Assembly (NCBI RefSeq): GCF_032027425.1
Contig: NZ_JAVSJA010000001.1
Span: forward strand, 1-64,000
Length of the DNA stretch: 64,000 bases
DNA from: Microcystis wesenbergii NRERC-220
GTDB lineage: Bacteria > Cyanobacteriota > Cyanobacteriia > Cyanobacteriales > Microcystaceae
Reading direction: 5' to 3'
The notes under the pieces: model-generated
The model's database searches: none
What the model saw: the letters and a program-made list of their open reading frames with translations, nothing else
What the model was told of the DNA's origin: nothing
Translations under genes and position numbers: made by a program
In this document: one piece after another, positions 25,471 through 34,929 of the stretch
Numbering within the stretch: the stretch's first letter is position 1
Layout: each line of letters starts with the position of its first letter

Positions 25471-26664
25471 ATGACCACAACTTATGATTATATAATTATC
25501 GGTGGTGGTATCACCGGTTCCGCCTTAAGTTATGAACTAGCCAATCTAGGCAGTCGAGTCCTCTTATTAGAAAAAGAAACCCATCCCCTCAACGCCACTT
25601 TCTACAGTTACGGGGGTTTAGCCTATTGGTCGGCCACCACAGAAATCGAGAGAAAATTATATCAAGAAGGTCGAGAAATTCAGCGCAATTTATCCCAGGA
25701 ATTGGGCATAGATAACGAATACCGGGACCTAGAGCTAATTCTCACCGTGAACCCCGAAGATGATCCAGCCACTGTGGCCGAAAAATTTGCTATCTTTGCT
25801 ATTACTCCCGAAATTCTCGATCCGCAAGAAGCGATCGCTTTAGAACCTCTATTAAATCCCGCTGCTATCTCCGGAGTTTTACGACTACCCCACGGTCACA
25901 TTAACGCCGAAAAAACTAATCTTGCCTATCAACAAGCTTTTCTACGTCTGGGAGGCACGATTATTCGGGAAGCCGTCATCGAATTAATTGAAACTGCATC
26001 GAGAATTACCGGCGTAAAAACTCCTAAAAATAATTATTCTGCCGGGGAAACTATCGTCTGTGCGGGGGGATTAACTCGGTCTTTACTGCAAAAATCTGGT
26101 ATTACTGCTTCCGTCTATTTTACCCATGCCCAGGTGATCAAAATTCCCCCCAGCGAGATAAAATTAAACACCCTAGTTATGCCTGCAATTCCTGCCAGAT
26201 TGCTATTAGAGCAAAAAATCACCCAACTAGAAAATCAAGGCATTTGGCAGAGAGAAACCCCAGAAATAATTGCCAGTGTTTTAGAAACGGGGGCGGTACA
26301 ATTCCGGGATCAAAGCCTTTATCTAGGGCAAATTAGCGCCATTATCACCGATCCAGGTGCGATTTTAAACCCTGTGGCGGGAGAAAAAGCAATACGCGCC
26401 GCCGTAGGGACATTACTGCCCGCCTTGGCCTCTCTCCCCGGCAGCTGTCATCATTGCCTAGTGGCCTTTGCCCCCTCGGGACGGCCCCTAGTGGGAGCGA
26501 TCGCCGATAAACTGGGATTGCAGGTATTTTCTGGCTTTACCAGTACGCTTGTATCGGCTCCGCCCCTGGCCCGACGTTTTGCGCGTCATCTGCTGGGGGA
26601 AAATGACGAAATAATTACTAATTTACAAAAGTCAAGAGAGAAATTAACTGATGGTTGCAATTAA
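25471..26664 (+). CDS. FAD-dependent oxidoreductase (DAO family)
   Basis: A 397-aa protein with the dinucleotide-binding motif IIIGGGITGSALSYELA at residues about 8-24 and the second FAD-binding segment SRVLLLEKE. The late GRPLVGAIADKLGLQVFSG segment before the C-terminus matches DAO proteins. These oxidise amino or imino acids such as glycine, sarcosine and D-amino acids. Substrate unknown; no thiO or glycine-cleavage neighbours are present. The promoter region is shared with the divergent disrupted Uma2 gene. Confidence 0.85.
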   Translation: MTTTYDYIIIGGGITGSALSYELANLGSRVLLLEKETHPLNATFYSYGGLAYWSATTEIERKLYQEGREIQRNLSQELGIDNEYRDLELILTVNPEDDPATVAEKFAIFAITPEILDPQEAIALEPLLNPAAISGVLRLPHGHINAEKTNLAYQQAFLRLGGTIIREAVIELIETASRITGVKTPKNNYSAGETIVCAGGLTRSLLQKSGITASVYFTHAQVIKIPPSEIKLNTLVMPAIPARLLLEQKITQLENQGIWQRETPEIIASVLETGAVQFRDQSLYLGQISAIITDPGAILNPVAGEKAIRAAVGTLLPALASLPGSCHHCLVAFAPSGRPLVGAIADKLGLQVFSGFTSTLVSAPPLARRFARHLLGENDEIITNLQKSREKLTDGCN

Positions 26665-26666
26665 TC

Positions 26667-26942
26667 CTAATCGACTTTTTCCAACTGCCAAAGAATTTGG
26701 TTTCCCTCCCGTCTGACCCGGGAGATTACCCAATTTCGCCACGGCCAATGGTCGCCTCGACTGGTAACGGCCCCTGGATTAATATCCATTAAATCCGCCA
26801 CTTCGGCGCTGGTAATCAAATAACCGCGATTGGCCACTTCATCGGCAATGCGTAGGGTTTCGATCAGATGTCTTAGCTGGTCAACTCTTTCTCCCTGGGG
26901 TAATTGGATTTCATCGCCAGCGCTATTAGGTGGTTCATTCAT
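26667..26942 (-). CDS. Small helix-turn-helix-like protein
   Basis: About 91 aa from the ATG at 26942 (MNEPPNSAGD). A further 20 codons are open upstream but lie in a non-coding-looking stretch. The segment ITSAEVADLMDINPGAVTSRG (about residues 42-62) has the spacing of a helix-turn-helix, and the C-terminus WVISRVRREGNQILWQLE resembles a wing. It is conserved-looking but I do not recognise a named family. It ends 3 bp from the convergent oxidoreductase gene. Confidence 0.65.
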   Translation of the reverse strand: MNEPPNSAGDEIQLPQGERVDQLRHLIETLRIADEVANRGYLITSAEVADLMDINPGAVTSRGDHWPWRNWVISRVRREGNQILWQLEKVD

Positions 26943-27060
26943 GGTGATGGTCTGGTCAAAGTTGATTAACAATAAAAATTGTCGGTTAAGGCAAACAAGC
27001 AAGCTTCCCCTATCGTTATTCTATCGATTTCATCAATAATAGTCCTCATCAAAACAGTCC

Positions 27061-27187
27061 TAAGCTGTTCGTAATTTAAATTGCTTGTTGAGACGAGGCA
27101 AGAGGCAAGAGGCAAAAGGCAACAGTAAAGGGATTGGGGGCGGTTCGGCTAATCTAAGAGTAAGCGGTTTAAATGCGTCTTAGCTTA
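27061..27187. mobile_element. MITE family D element
   Basis: A 127-bp element with ends TAAGCTGTTCGTAATTTAAA and, in reverse complement, TAAGCTAAGACGCATTTAAA. It contains GAGGCAA/AAGGCAA heptamers. Same family as 6599-6750. Confidence 0.7.
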
Positions 27188-27235
27188 TCTTCTCGAATCT
27201 TACCGTCACATCTTTACTAAAACCCCAAAAACCCC

Positions 27236-27264
27236 TTGACAAAAAACACAGAATATAGTATGTA
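27236..27264 (+). promoter_or_regulatory. Candidate promoter for cysS
   Basis: TTGACA (27236-27241) and TATGTA (27259-27264) are separated by 17 bp, about 115 bp ahead of the cysS start. Short ATCAGT/AACTGAT repeats follow between this site and the gene. Prediction from sequence only. Confidence 0.35.
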
Positions 27265-27377
27265 AATCAGGGAAAGTGGTTAGCGGTTACTGATAACTGA
27301 TCACTGATAACTGATAACTGAAAATAACTGCTATAAAATTGGACTAGCCTTTTTCCCCAGAAAAAAATTCCCCATCC

Positions 27378-28820
27378 ATGACCTTAATCCTCTACAACAC
27401 CCTCAGTCGTCGCGAAGAACCCTTTACCCCCCTCATCCCCGGCATTGTCTCCATGTATTGCTGCGGCATTACCGTCTATGATTATTGCCATTTGGGTCAT
27501 GCGCGTACCTGTGTGGTTTGGGATGTGGTGCGGCGTTATTTGGAGTATCTCGGCTATAAAGTGCGCTATATTCAGAATTTTACCGATATTGACGATAAAA
27601 TTCTCAATCGGGCTAAAAATGAACATACCACCATGGCAGCCGTGGCCGAGAGATTTATCCAGGCCTACTTTGAGGATATGGCAAAATTAGGAGTCAGACC
27701 GGCGGACGCTTATCCCCGGGCCACTCATACCCTCGACGGTATCAAGCGCCTAGTCTATGAATTAGAACAAAAAGGCTATGCTTACCCCAGCGATGGCGAT
27801 GTTTACTACTCCGTCCGTCGTTTTTCTGATTATGGCAAACTATCGGGGCGAAAACTCGATGATTTGCAAGCCGGGGCCAGCGGCCGGGTAGAAACCGACG
27901 ACCCGGAAGCAATTAAAAAACAAGACCCCTTTGATTTTGCCCTCTGGAAGGGGGCAAAATCGGGGGAACCTAGTTGGGATTCTCCCTGGGGCCAAGGTCG
28001 TCCGGGGTGGCATATTGAATGTTCGGCCATGGTTAAAGAACAATTGGGAGAAACTATCGATATTCATGTGGGGGGAAGTGATCTGATTTTTCCCCACCAC
28101 GAAAACGAAATTGCCCAAAGTGAAGCCGCTACGGGTAAACCTCTGGCCCACTATTGGTTACATAATGGCATGGTTAAGGTGGCTGGGGAAAAAATGTCGA
28201 AATCCCTCGGTAATTTCATCACTATTCGCGAGTTATTGGCAAAATATGACCCCTTAGCCGTGAGATTATTAATTTTAGGCGCCCAATACCGCAAACCGAT
28301 TGATTTTTCCGATGAGGGATTGCAGGCGGCCACTAATGGCTGGCATACTTTACAAGAGGGTTTATCCTTTGGTTATAAGCATCTTCCGCCCGATAATCCC
28401 GGAATTACTGACCAAGAGCTAGAAAATCGCTTTCAAGAGGCGGTAAATCACGATTTTAACTTTGCCGGTGGTTTAGCGGTGTTATTTGAAATCGCTAAGG
28501 AATTACGCAAGGAGGGTAATAATTTAACCCATGCGGGTAAGACAGACAGCAATCTCGCCCAATTAGCGGTAAAATGGCATACTTTGGTGAAATTGTCTAG
28601 GGTTTTGGGCTTAGAAATGGCCGCTGACCAGGGAGAAACCCCTGTTTCTGAGGGAATTAGTGCAGCGGAAATCGAAAATCTGATCCAACAACGGACAGAG
28701 GCGAAAAAAGCGAAAAATTACGCCGAAAGCGATCGCATTCGCGCAGAATTAAAAGCCCAAGGCATTACTTTAATCGACCAACCCGGGGGAGTGACTAAAT
28801 GGTTAAGAGAGGGAGACTAG
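27378..28820 (+). CDS. cysS: Cysteinyl-tRNA synthetase
   Basis: A 480-aa class I synthetase that charges tRNA-Cys. The HIGH-type motif HLGH is at residues 38-41, zinc ligands include Cys 29 and the later GWHIECSAM and HHENE segments, and KMSKS falls near residue 272. The C-terminal helical anticodon-binding domain ends with AKNYAESDRIRAELKAQGITL. Length matches bacterial enzymes. It converges with and overlaps by 18 bp the osmolyte ABC fusion gene. Confidence 0.97.
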   Translation: MTLILYNTLSRREEPFTPLIPGIVSMYCCGITVYDYCHLGHARTCVVWDVVRRYLEYLGYKVRYIQNFTDIDDKILNRAKNEHTTMAAVAERFIQAYFEDMAKLGVRPADAYPRATHTLDGIKRLVYELEQKGYAYPSDGDVYYSVRRFSDYGKLSGRKLDDLQAGASGRVETDDPEAIKKQDPFDFALWKGAKSGEPSWDSPWGQGRPGWHIECSAMVKEQLGETIDIHVGGSDLIFPHHENEIAQSEAATGKPLAHYWLHNGMVKVAGEKMSKSLGNFITIRELLAKYDPLAVRLLILGAQYRKPIDFSDEGLQAATNGWHTLQEGLSFGYKHLPPDNPGITDQELENRFQEAVNHDFNFAGGLAVLFEIAKELRKEGNNLTHAGKTDSNLAQLAVKWHTLVKLSRVLGLEMAADQGETPVSEGISAAEIENLIQQRTEAKKAKNYAESDRIRAELKAQGITLIDQPGGVTKWLREGD

Positions 28821-30332
28821 AAATTCTTTGACCACTTCCTCCACTTTGCGATCGCGTCCATCCACCTGATAGTTTAATTTCTGCATAGCTGTGGAGGTAA
28901 TTTTGCCGGTGAGTTTGTCTAAAACCTGTCGCAATTGCGGATATTTTCGCAAACTATCCCGGTTAAAAATCGGTACCGCTTCGTAGGGAGGAAAATAGCG
29001 TTGATCATCTTCTAGGATGACTAAATCTAGCACGGGAATTAAGCCATCGGTGGAATTTCCCGCCACTAAATCCACCTGTTTTTCGGCTAAAGCGCGGTAC
29101 ATTAACCCTAAATCCATCACTTTCGGGGGTCGGGCAAAAGTTAGGCCGTAGGTCTTGGCTAATCCCTTATAACCGTCTTCCCTTTCCAAGAATTCATAAC
29201 CAAAACCCGCTTGCCAATTGGGAGTATATTTAGCCGCTTGCGAGAGAGTTTTAAGATTGTATTGACTGGCGGTTTCTACCCGGATAACAATGGCGAAAGT
29301 ATTCTCGAATCCTAAACTGGGAAAGACTTCTAGATTAAATTTTTCTGGATAAATCTCTTGCAGCTTTTCAAAGACTAATCGGGCATCGTTAAGGGGTTTT
29401 TCTTGCAAAATTCCCGTGAAAGCCGTGCCAGAATACTCCACATAACCGTCGATTTTACCCGCTTTCACCGCTTCATGACAGATCAGAGTACCACCGAGAT
29501 TAAATTGACGATCAACCCGTAAATTCGTCTCTTTTTCGATCTCCTGTGCCAAAATTTCCCCTAAAATCACCTGTTCAGTAAAATTTTTGGAACCGATCAC
29601 CACTGTGCCGGGGGATGAATGGAAAATTTGAGTCAAGAGGAAAGATAGCAGGGCCAACCCGATTAAACCTAAGCCCCATTGCCATTTAGAGGGCTTTTTC
29701 GGACGTTGCGAAGGGGAAAAGGTCTTTTCTAGCCGACCGAGACTCCAATCGGCAACAAGGGCTAAAAAAGCGGCAGGAATTGCCCCCGCCAAAATTAACT
29801 GATTGTTGACCGTGGCAATACCGCGAAAAATAAACACTCCCAAACCACCGCCACCGATAGCGGCTGCGATCGTGGCCACACCGATAGCAATCACCGTCGC
29901 AATTCTCACTCCTGCCAAAATTGTCGCCCTAGCCAGGGGTAATTCGATATAGCGCAGGATTTGACCGTCGGTCATGCCTAGGGATAACCCGGCTAATTTT
30001 AATTCGGGATCAACTTTTTTGATGCCCAGATAGGTATTTAAAACAATTGGCAGTAAAGTATAGAGAGTTAGGGCAACAATAGCGGGAATTTTGCCGATTC
30101 CTCCCAAAAAAGGCACGGAAATTAAAAAACCAAATAGGGCTAAACTGGGGATAGTCTGTAGGGTGTTAACGATCGCTATAATTGGTTGAGCGAGAATAGC
30201 TTGACGACTAATCAAAATACCTAGAGGAATCCCGATTAAGCTACCCATAGCCATGGCTATTCCCGTCAAGAAAAGATGCTCTCCAGTGCGAAAAGCGATT
30301 TCCCCCGCATAATCTAGCCAAAAACTATCCAT
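28803..30332 (-). CDS. Osmoprotectant ABC transporter permease/substrate-binding fusion
   Basis: A 509-aa fusion. The N-terminal ~215 residues are an OpuCB/ProW-type permease with about six helices and the EAA-like loop GLSLGMTDGQILRYIELPLA. After a further helix (about 222-238) comes an OpuC/ProX-type binding domain starting VVIGSKNFTEQVILGEILAQ, which reaches the C-terminus. Such fusions import glycine betaine, choline or related compatible solutes. No ATP-binding subunit is adjacent, so it must be encoded elsewhere. The quaternary-amine substrate is inferred from family. Confidence 0.88.
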   Translation of the reverse strand: MDSFWLDYAGEIAFRTGEHLFLTGIAMAMGSLIGIPLGILISRQAILAQPIIAIVNTLQTIPSLALFGFLISVPFLGGIGKIPAIVALTLYTLLPIVLNTYLGIKKVDPELKLAGLSLGMTDGQILRYIELPLARATILAGVRIATVIAIGVATIAAAIGGGGLGVFIFRGIATVNNQLILAGAIPAAFLALVADWSLGRLEKTFSPSQRPKKPSKWQWGLGLIGLALLSFLLTQIFHSSPGTVVIGSKNFTEQVILGEILAQEIEKETNLRVDRQFNLGGTLICHEAVKAGKIDGYVEYSGTAFTGILQEKPLNDARLVFEKLQEIYPEKFNLEVFPSLGFENTFAIVIRVETASQYNLKTLSQAAKYTPNWQAGFGYEFLEREDGYKGLAKTYGLTFARPPKVMDLGLMYRALAEKQVDLVAGNSTDGLIPVLDLVILEDDQRYFPPYEAVPIFNRDSLRKYPQLRQVLDKLTGKITSTAMQKLNYQVDGRDRKVEEVVKEFLVSLS

Positions 30333-30450
30333 AAACTTCTCTTAAAGCTGCTGCTTCATCCTATTGTGTAGAATAAATGGGATCTATTAGTTCCAGTCTT
30401 GATTTAAAGATTCTATCATCATCTTGACATTATTTCCTCCCTAAAGACAA

Positions 30451-31455
30451 ATGACTAACAAATTTAATCCTCGGGCTAAAACTGTGGCCGATTGGGCCTA
30501 TATCGGTATTGATAAACATTTTCATAAAGTTCTTAAACATGAAGCTGGGGTTTTACTCGATCAGGATACGGAAGAATTACATCAAATTCGTGTGGGAATG
30601 CGTCGTCTTCGCAGTACCTTAACCGGTTTTGCCCCCGCTTTAACCATGCCGAAATATGCCGATCAAAAACGGGTGGGTAATCTGGGCAGAATTTTAGGAG
30701 AATTGCGGGATTTAGATGTGTTAAAAGAGGCTTTTATCGGTCATTATCAGCCAATTTTACCACCGAAAGAACAGGATTTACTGAAGAAAGTTTTACAAGT
30801 TCTCGAACACCGAAGGGAGAAGGCTTTTACTAAGGTAGAAAAACTCTTAAAGTCCGATAAATTTCTCAATTTTAAGGCAGATTTTGCCAGTTGGTTGGAT
30901 AATCCCACCTATCAACCGATAGGAAAATTAGATATTGCCACGGTTTTACCAGACTTATTATTACCGCAAGCGAGTCGCTTTTTACTGCATGAAGGTTGGT
31001 TAGTTGGGGTAAATTTAGAGGAAGATCAAAAAGTAAGAGAGTTTTCTAGTCAAGAAATTGATGACTTATTGGAAAAGGAAGGATTATTACTGCACGATCT
31101 CCGTAAAGAAGCCAAGCGTTCTCGCTATAATATGGAGTTATTTACTCAGTTTTATGGCGACAAATATCAAGAGTACCTAGAAGATATTAAAAACCTTCAA
31201 GGTATTCTCGGAGAAATGCAGGATTGTTGTGTTCTCTCGGATTTTCTTAGCCAAATTTTCCCCAATTGTCTCGCCAAGGAAATGCCCACATTACTCGAAA
31301 TTTTCCAAAATATCCGTCACCAAAAATGGCAAGAATGGCAACCACTACAAAAGAAATTCCTTGACGCTGACACCAGAAAAAGTCTGCACGAGACAATTTT
31401 ACAGCCTATTTTTCGACCAAATAGTGTAAAATTGGAAACTAATCCAGAATTCTGA
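30451..31455 (+). CDS. CHAD domain protein
   Basis: A 334-aa alpha-helical protein with conserved histidines and basic residues of the CHAD domain: LHQIRVGMRRLRSTLTGF near residues 44-61, LGELRDLDVL near 88-97, and LHDLRKEAKRSRYNMELF in the second half. CHAD proteins bind polyphosphate through these basic faces and are often paired with CYTH triphosphatases. No CYTH gene is adjacent. It is followed after 12 bp by the pyrF-pyrE fusion on the same strand. Confidence 0.9.
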   Translation: MTNKFNPRAKTVADWAYIGIDKHFHKVLKHEAGVLLDQDTEELHQIRVGMRRLRSTLTGFAPALTMPKYADQKRVGNLGRILGELRDLDVLKEAFIGHYQPILPPKEQDLLKKVLQVLEHRREKAFTKVEKLLKSDKFLNFKADFASWLDNPTYQPIGKLDIATVLPDLLLPQASRFLLHEGWLVGVNLEEDQKVREFSSQEIDDLLEKEGLLLHDLRKEAKRSRYNMELFTQFYGDKYQEYLEDIKNLQGILGEMQDCCVLSDFLSQIFPNCLAKEMPTLLEIFQNIRHQKWQEWQPLQKKFLDADTRKSLHETILQPIFRPNSVKLETNPEF

Positions 31456-31467
31456 GATTAGGAACCG

Positions 31468-32901
31468 ATGAATTTTTTTCAAAAGTTAAACCACGCCATT
31501 AGTCAAAACCAGACTCTACTTGTCCTCGGTTTAGATGCTAACCCCGAAATGATGCCCCCCACCCCGGGAGAATTAATCGTTAATTTAGAACAGTGGCTCA
31601 AGTTTATTATCGATGAAACTGCCCCTTTTGTCTGTGCCTACAAACCAACTTTAGGCTTTTATCAAGCTTTGGGAGCGGCAGGGTTAGAATTATTACAGCG
31701 AATTTTAACGGCAATTCCCCCTCATATCCCGGTAATTTTGGATGCTAAACACGGCGATATTAATACTAGCAGTATTTTAGCTGAGACTATCTTTAAAACT
31801 TGGCAGGTGGACGCGGTTACTCTCAATCCCTACTCCGGACAGGATCACGTTGCTCCTTTTTTAGTTTACCCCGAGCATGGCGCTTTTATCCTTTGTCATA
31901 CTTCCAATCAAGGCGCGATTAATCTGCAAGAATTCCCCAGTCGCGACAATCCTTTTTATCTGCAAGTTGTCAAAGAAGCTTGCACCTGGGGAACTCCCGA
32001 ACAGGTGTTTTTAGAAGTGGGAACCACTCAACCGGAGATTTTGAAAAAGATTCGCAATTTTGCCCCCGAAAGATTGATTTTATTACGCAGTATTTGGGAA
32101 GACAAAAGTAAATTCTCCGAGTTAATTACTGTGGGTTTAAATAGTCATGGCGAGGGTTTATTAATTCCTGTACCCCAAGACTTTTTATCTCAACCCGATT
32201 TGGGGGCAAAAGTCAAGGATTTACGCGAGGAAGTCAACAAAATTAAACAAAATCAAAGGCAAGAATCGAGCCAAGATGATACTTGGACTGCTAACGTTTG
32301 TCTTTTAAAACAACATCCTCATCAGGATTTAATTCTACAATTATTTGATATTGGTTGCTTGCTGTTTGGCGATTATGTGCAAGCATCCGGAGAAACTTTT
32401 TCCTATTATATTGATCTGAGAAAAATTATCTCTAATCCTAATATTTTTCAGCAGGTAATTGAAGCCTATGGAGAAATATTAAAAACCTTGACATTTGACC
32501 GCATTGCCGGTATCCCCTACGGTTCTTTACCCACAGCTACGGGTTTATCTTTATTATTAAATCATCCGATGATTTTCCCCCGCAAAGAAGTAAAAGCCCA
32601 CGGCACAAGAAGAGTAATTGAAGGTAATTTTCAAGTGGGGGAAACTGTGGTAGTGGTGGACGATATTTTAATTTCAGGCAAAAGTGCGATCGAGGGGGCA
32701 GCCAAGATTAAATCGGCGGGATTATTAGTTAATGATATCGTGGTTTTTATCGACCATGGTGGCCCTGTTAAAGATAAACTTCGTAGCCATGGTTATCAAC
32801 CTTATTCGGTTTTAACCCTGGCAGAAATTACCGATACTCTCTACGAAGCGGGAAGGCTGACAGAAGCACAATATAGCTGTTTTTTAAATCGATCCCATTG
32901 A
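31468..32901 (+). CDS. pyrFE: Bifunctional orotidine-5'-phosphate decarboxylase/orotate phosphoribosyltransferase
   Basis: A 477-aa fusion catalysing the last two steps of UMP synthesis. The N-terminal ~275 residues form a PyrF subfamily-2 decarboxylase with LGLDANPE and the catalytic LDAKHGDINTS. The C-terminal ~190 residues are a PyrE domain with the PRPP-binding VVVVDDILISGKSAIEG. Domain order is decarboxylase then transferase, the reverse of the animal UMPS order. A TTAGGA ribosome site precedes the ATG. Confidence 0.93.
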   Translation: MNFFQKLNHAISQNQTLLVLGLDANPEMMPPTPGELIVNLEQWLKFIIDETAPFVCAYKPTLGFYQALGAAGLELLQRILTAIPPHIPVILDAKHGDINTSSILAETIFKTWQVDAVTLNPYSGQDHVAPFLVYPEHGAFILCHTSNQGAINLQEFPSRDNPFYLQVVKEACTWGTPEQVFLEVGTTQPEILKKIRNFAPERLILLRSIWEDKSKFSELITVGLNSHGEGLLIPVPQDFLSQPDLGAKVKDLREEVNKIKQNQRQESSQDDTWTANVCLLKQHPHQDLILQLFDIGCLLFGDYVQASGETFSYYIDLRKIISNPNIFQQVIEAYGEILKTLTFDRIAGIPYGSLPTATGLSLLLNHPMIFPRKEVKAHGTRRVIEGNFQVGETVVVVDDILISGKSAIEGAAKIKSAGLLVNDIVVFIDHGGPVKDKLRSHGYQPYSVLTLAEITDTLYEAGRLTEAQYSCFLNRSH

Positions 32902-32905
32902 TATT

Positions 32906-33124
32906 TAGGGTTTGCGGCAAAAAGTTTTTCTTGGGGGCAGGGTGTGGGGTGTGGGGTGTGGGGTGTGGGGTTTTATCGATTTTCAGCTGGTCAACTACCT
33001 AATTTTCAGGGAAAAAGTACCTGAATTTTCCCCCCGATCCCCGCAATGGCTGGCACTTTTTGAGGGGAAAAAAGTCCAAAAGTCTTATCCAACAAGGTTT
33101 TTAGATTTATTCAGCAGACCCTAA
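32906..33124 (+). mobile_element. MITE family E, full-length element
   Basis: About 219 bp. The left end TAGGGTTTGCGGCAAAAAG and the right end, in reverse complement, TAGGGTCTGCTGAATAAATC give an imperfect inverted repeat. The interior carries GGGTGTG heptamers and a CCTAATTTTCAGGGAAAAAG segment. A second full copy in reverse orientation is at 48217-48457, and solo ends are scattered through the window. Confidence 0.75.
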
Positions 33125-33187
33125 GTAGCAGCCTTATGCTGTCTTTTCACTGTTTACTGATTACTGATTACTGATCCCTGAAAATTG

Positions 33188-33472
33188 TTAAGAAGCTTGA
33201 CTGCGTAACACCTTTAGGGGATTCAGGAGCTTGCTTTCTTCTTTTTCCTCAAAAATAGTTAAATCTTTCGGTTTACAACGTTTTATATGCAATTTAATTC
33301 CCTGCGCTCCTTCTGTTTTCAAATCTTCTTCGTAACCGGCTTGAGCGACTTCAGCCTCGTCTTTAGCGAGAAAAGGACCGAAATAATAAGTACATCTGGG
33401 ATAGTCGGTTTTAATCTCGACCCAGTAGGCTAATCCGAACATTTCCAGTAAGCTAATCAAAAATTCTTTCAT
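33188..33472 (-). CDS. DUF1816 domain protein
   Basis: About 94 aa from the second in-frame ATG (33472), preferred because GGGGAACGAG precedes it as a ribosome site. The first ATG is four codons upstream. The central WVEIKTDYPRCTYYFGPF and later Y..DL..EGA pattern matches DUF1816, a small cyanobacterial family related to the CpcD/linker type of phycobilisome domains. Role unknown. Single gene, with rlmB 113 bp upstream on the same strand. Confidence 0.7.
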   Translation of the reverse strand: MKEFLISLLEMFGLAYWVEIKTDYPRCTYYFGPFLAKDEAEVAQAGYEEDLKTEGAQGIKLHIKRCKPKDLTIFEEKEESKLLNPLKVLRSQAS

Positions 33473-33596
33473 CTCGTTCCCCATCTAAATCTACTCTGGT
33501 GGTTTTGTTACGTTTGTTTACATTTCGCAAACTTCCCTCCTATTTTATTTATACTTTCTCCTTTTGGCTATTGGGAGTGTCGAAAAATACAGATTT

Positions 33597-34463
33597 TCAG
33601 TCGGGGGAATTTTGCCAGCGTTGACGGTAAACTTCATAAAGAGCCATAGCCGCCGCCACCGAAGCATTGAGACTGGGGGTTTTGCCTGCCAAGGGGATAG
33701 ATACCAACTCATCGCAGGACTTTTGGGTTAGCAGACTCAAACCCTCTCCCTCCGAACCTACCACCAATCCTATCGCACCCGTTAAATTAATTGTGTGTAA
33801 GGATTTACCAGTTTTTGCCGCCGTGCCGTAGAGCCAAAAACCGGCCGCTTTTAATTCCTCTAAAGCACGATTGAGATTGACCACCCTGGCCACAGGTAAA
33901 TATTCCAGGGCCCCCGCCGCCACTTTCATCACCGTCGATGTCACCCCGGCGGCGCGACGTTGGGGAATAACTACCCCCTGACAACCCATAGCTTCGGCAG
34001 TGCGAATGATTGCCCCAAGGTTATGGGGATCCGTAATACCTTCAGCGATGACGATGACGGGGTGGCGACTTCTGCCCTTAGCTTTTTCGATCAGATCGGC
34101 TAATTCGATATAATCATAGGGGGACATCTGGGCGGCAATCCCCTGATGATTGGCCTTACTGGTAATCTGATCGAGACGCAGATCATCCACCTCATCAATT
34201 ACCGTGCCGTTGGCTTTGGCTTTTTCTAAGAGGGTATGATAACGGGGATCGTAACGGAGTCGATTGACTACCCAAATCCGATTAAGTTGGCGCTCCTCCT
34301 CCATGGCCGTTAAAACCACCCGGCGACCGTAGAGCAGATCATCAGCTTCTTGGTTTTCTGGAGTTACTGCCGGGGATTTAGCCAGAATTGGCCCGGTTTT
34401 GGGCCGCGAGGGCCGGCGAAAATTACTATTATCGGACTTGCTACGAAATGGTCGATCGCTCAT
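33597..34463 (-). CDS. rlmB: 23S rRNA (guanosine-2'-O-)-methyltransferase RlmB/TrmH family
   Basis: A 288-aa SPOUT methyltransferase. The N-terminal SpoU substrate-binding domain ends with [10 protein letters not shown]. The knotted catalytic domain has [31 protein letters not shown] and [15 protein letters not shown], the three SpoU motifs. A ~45-residue basic, disordered N-terminus is present. RlmB methylates G2251 in 23S rRNA, though related TrmH-type targets are possible. The gene lies 46 bp downstream of the Mini-III gene on the same strand, a common arrangement. Confidence 0.92.
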   Translation of the reverse strand: MSDRPFRSKSDNSNFRRPSRPKTGPILAKSPAVTPENQEADDLLYGRRVVLTAMEEERQLNRIWVVNRLRYDPRYHTLLEKAKANGTVIDEVDDLRLDQITSKANHQGIAAQMSPYDYIELADLIEKAKGRSRHPVIVIAEGITDPHNLGAIIRTAEAMGCQGVVIPQRRAAGVTSTVMKVAAGALEYLPVARVVNLNRALEELKAAGFWLYGTAAKTGKSLHTINLTGAIGLVVGSEGEGLSLLTQKSCDELVSIPLAGKTPSLNASVAAAMALYEVYRQRWQNSPD

Positions 34464-34509
34464 GATTGGATGGATTAATAAAAGGGGGGTCGGGAATAAT
34501 ACCTGAGGG

Positions 34510-34926
34510 CTATAATTCTAGTTTTTCTAATAGTTGATGTAATCTTGAGGGGTCTTGTAGATAAAGATAGCCGAACAGGGTTTCTAAACTGCTGGCCTGC
34601 TGATAGACTTGGGCTGTCAGACGACGGCGTTTTCCCGTGACCGCGTTGCGTCCCCGGCGCAGAATTTCTTTTTCTTGGTCTGTCAGATAGGGCTGCAGTT
34701 GTGCTAAATCTAAAGCCTGTTGTTCGGCCCTGACTTTGCCCACCACCTGAGCGTGATAGTCCCCGAGACGCTGGGGCGGCAGTAAATAATAGGTGCGGAT
34801 GTATAATTCATAAACAGCATCCCCCAGATAGGCCAGGGAAGCGGGCGATAATCGGTCAAGACTCTCTAGGATTGGTGAACCCTCGCCATTGACCTGTAAG
34901 CGAATTTTTTCGAGAGGAGATTCCAC
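34510..34926 (-). CDS. mrnC: Mini-ribonuclease 3
   Basis: A 138-aa RNase III catalytic domain without the dsRNA-binding domain. The signature is [17 protein letters not shown] (about residues 29-45) with acidic catalytic residues, followed by the [11 protein letters not shown] segment. In Bacillus and cyanobacteria it matures 23S rRNA. Its neighbour rlmB and the STAS gene 3 bp upstream suggest one transcript. Confidence 0.9.
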   Translation of the reverse strand: MESPLEKIRLQVNGEGSPILESLDRLSPASLAYLGDAVYELYIRTYYLLPPQRLGDYHAQVVGKVRAEQQALDLAQLQPYLTDQEKEILRRGRNAVTGKRRRLTAQVYQQASSLETLFGYLYLQDPSRLHQLLEKLEL

Positions 34927-34929
34927 GAT

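Noticed and set aside
32912-33124. Plus-strand 70-codon frame after pyrF-pyrE
   Set aside because: Lies entirely inside the family E MITE and starts in GGGTGTG repeats.
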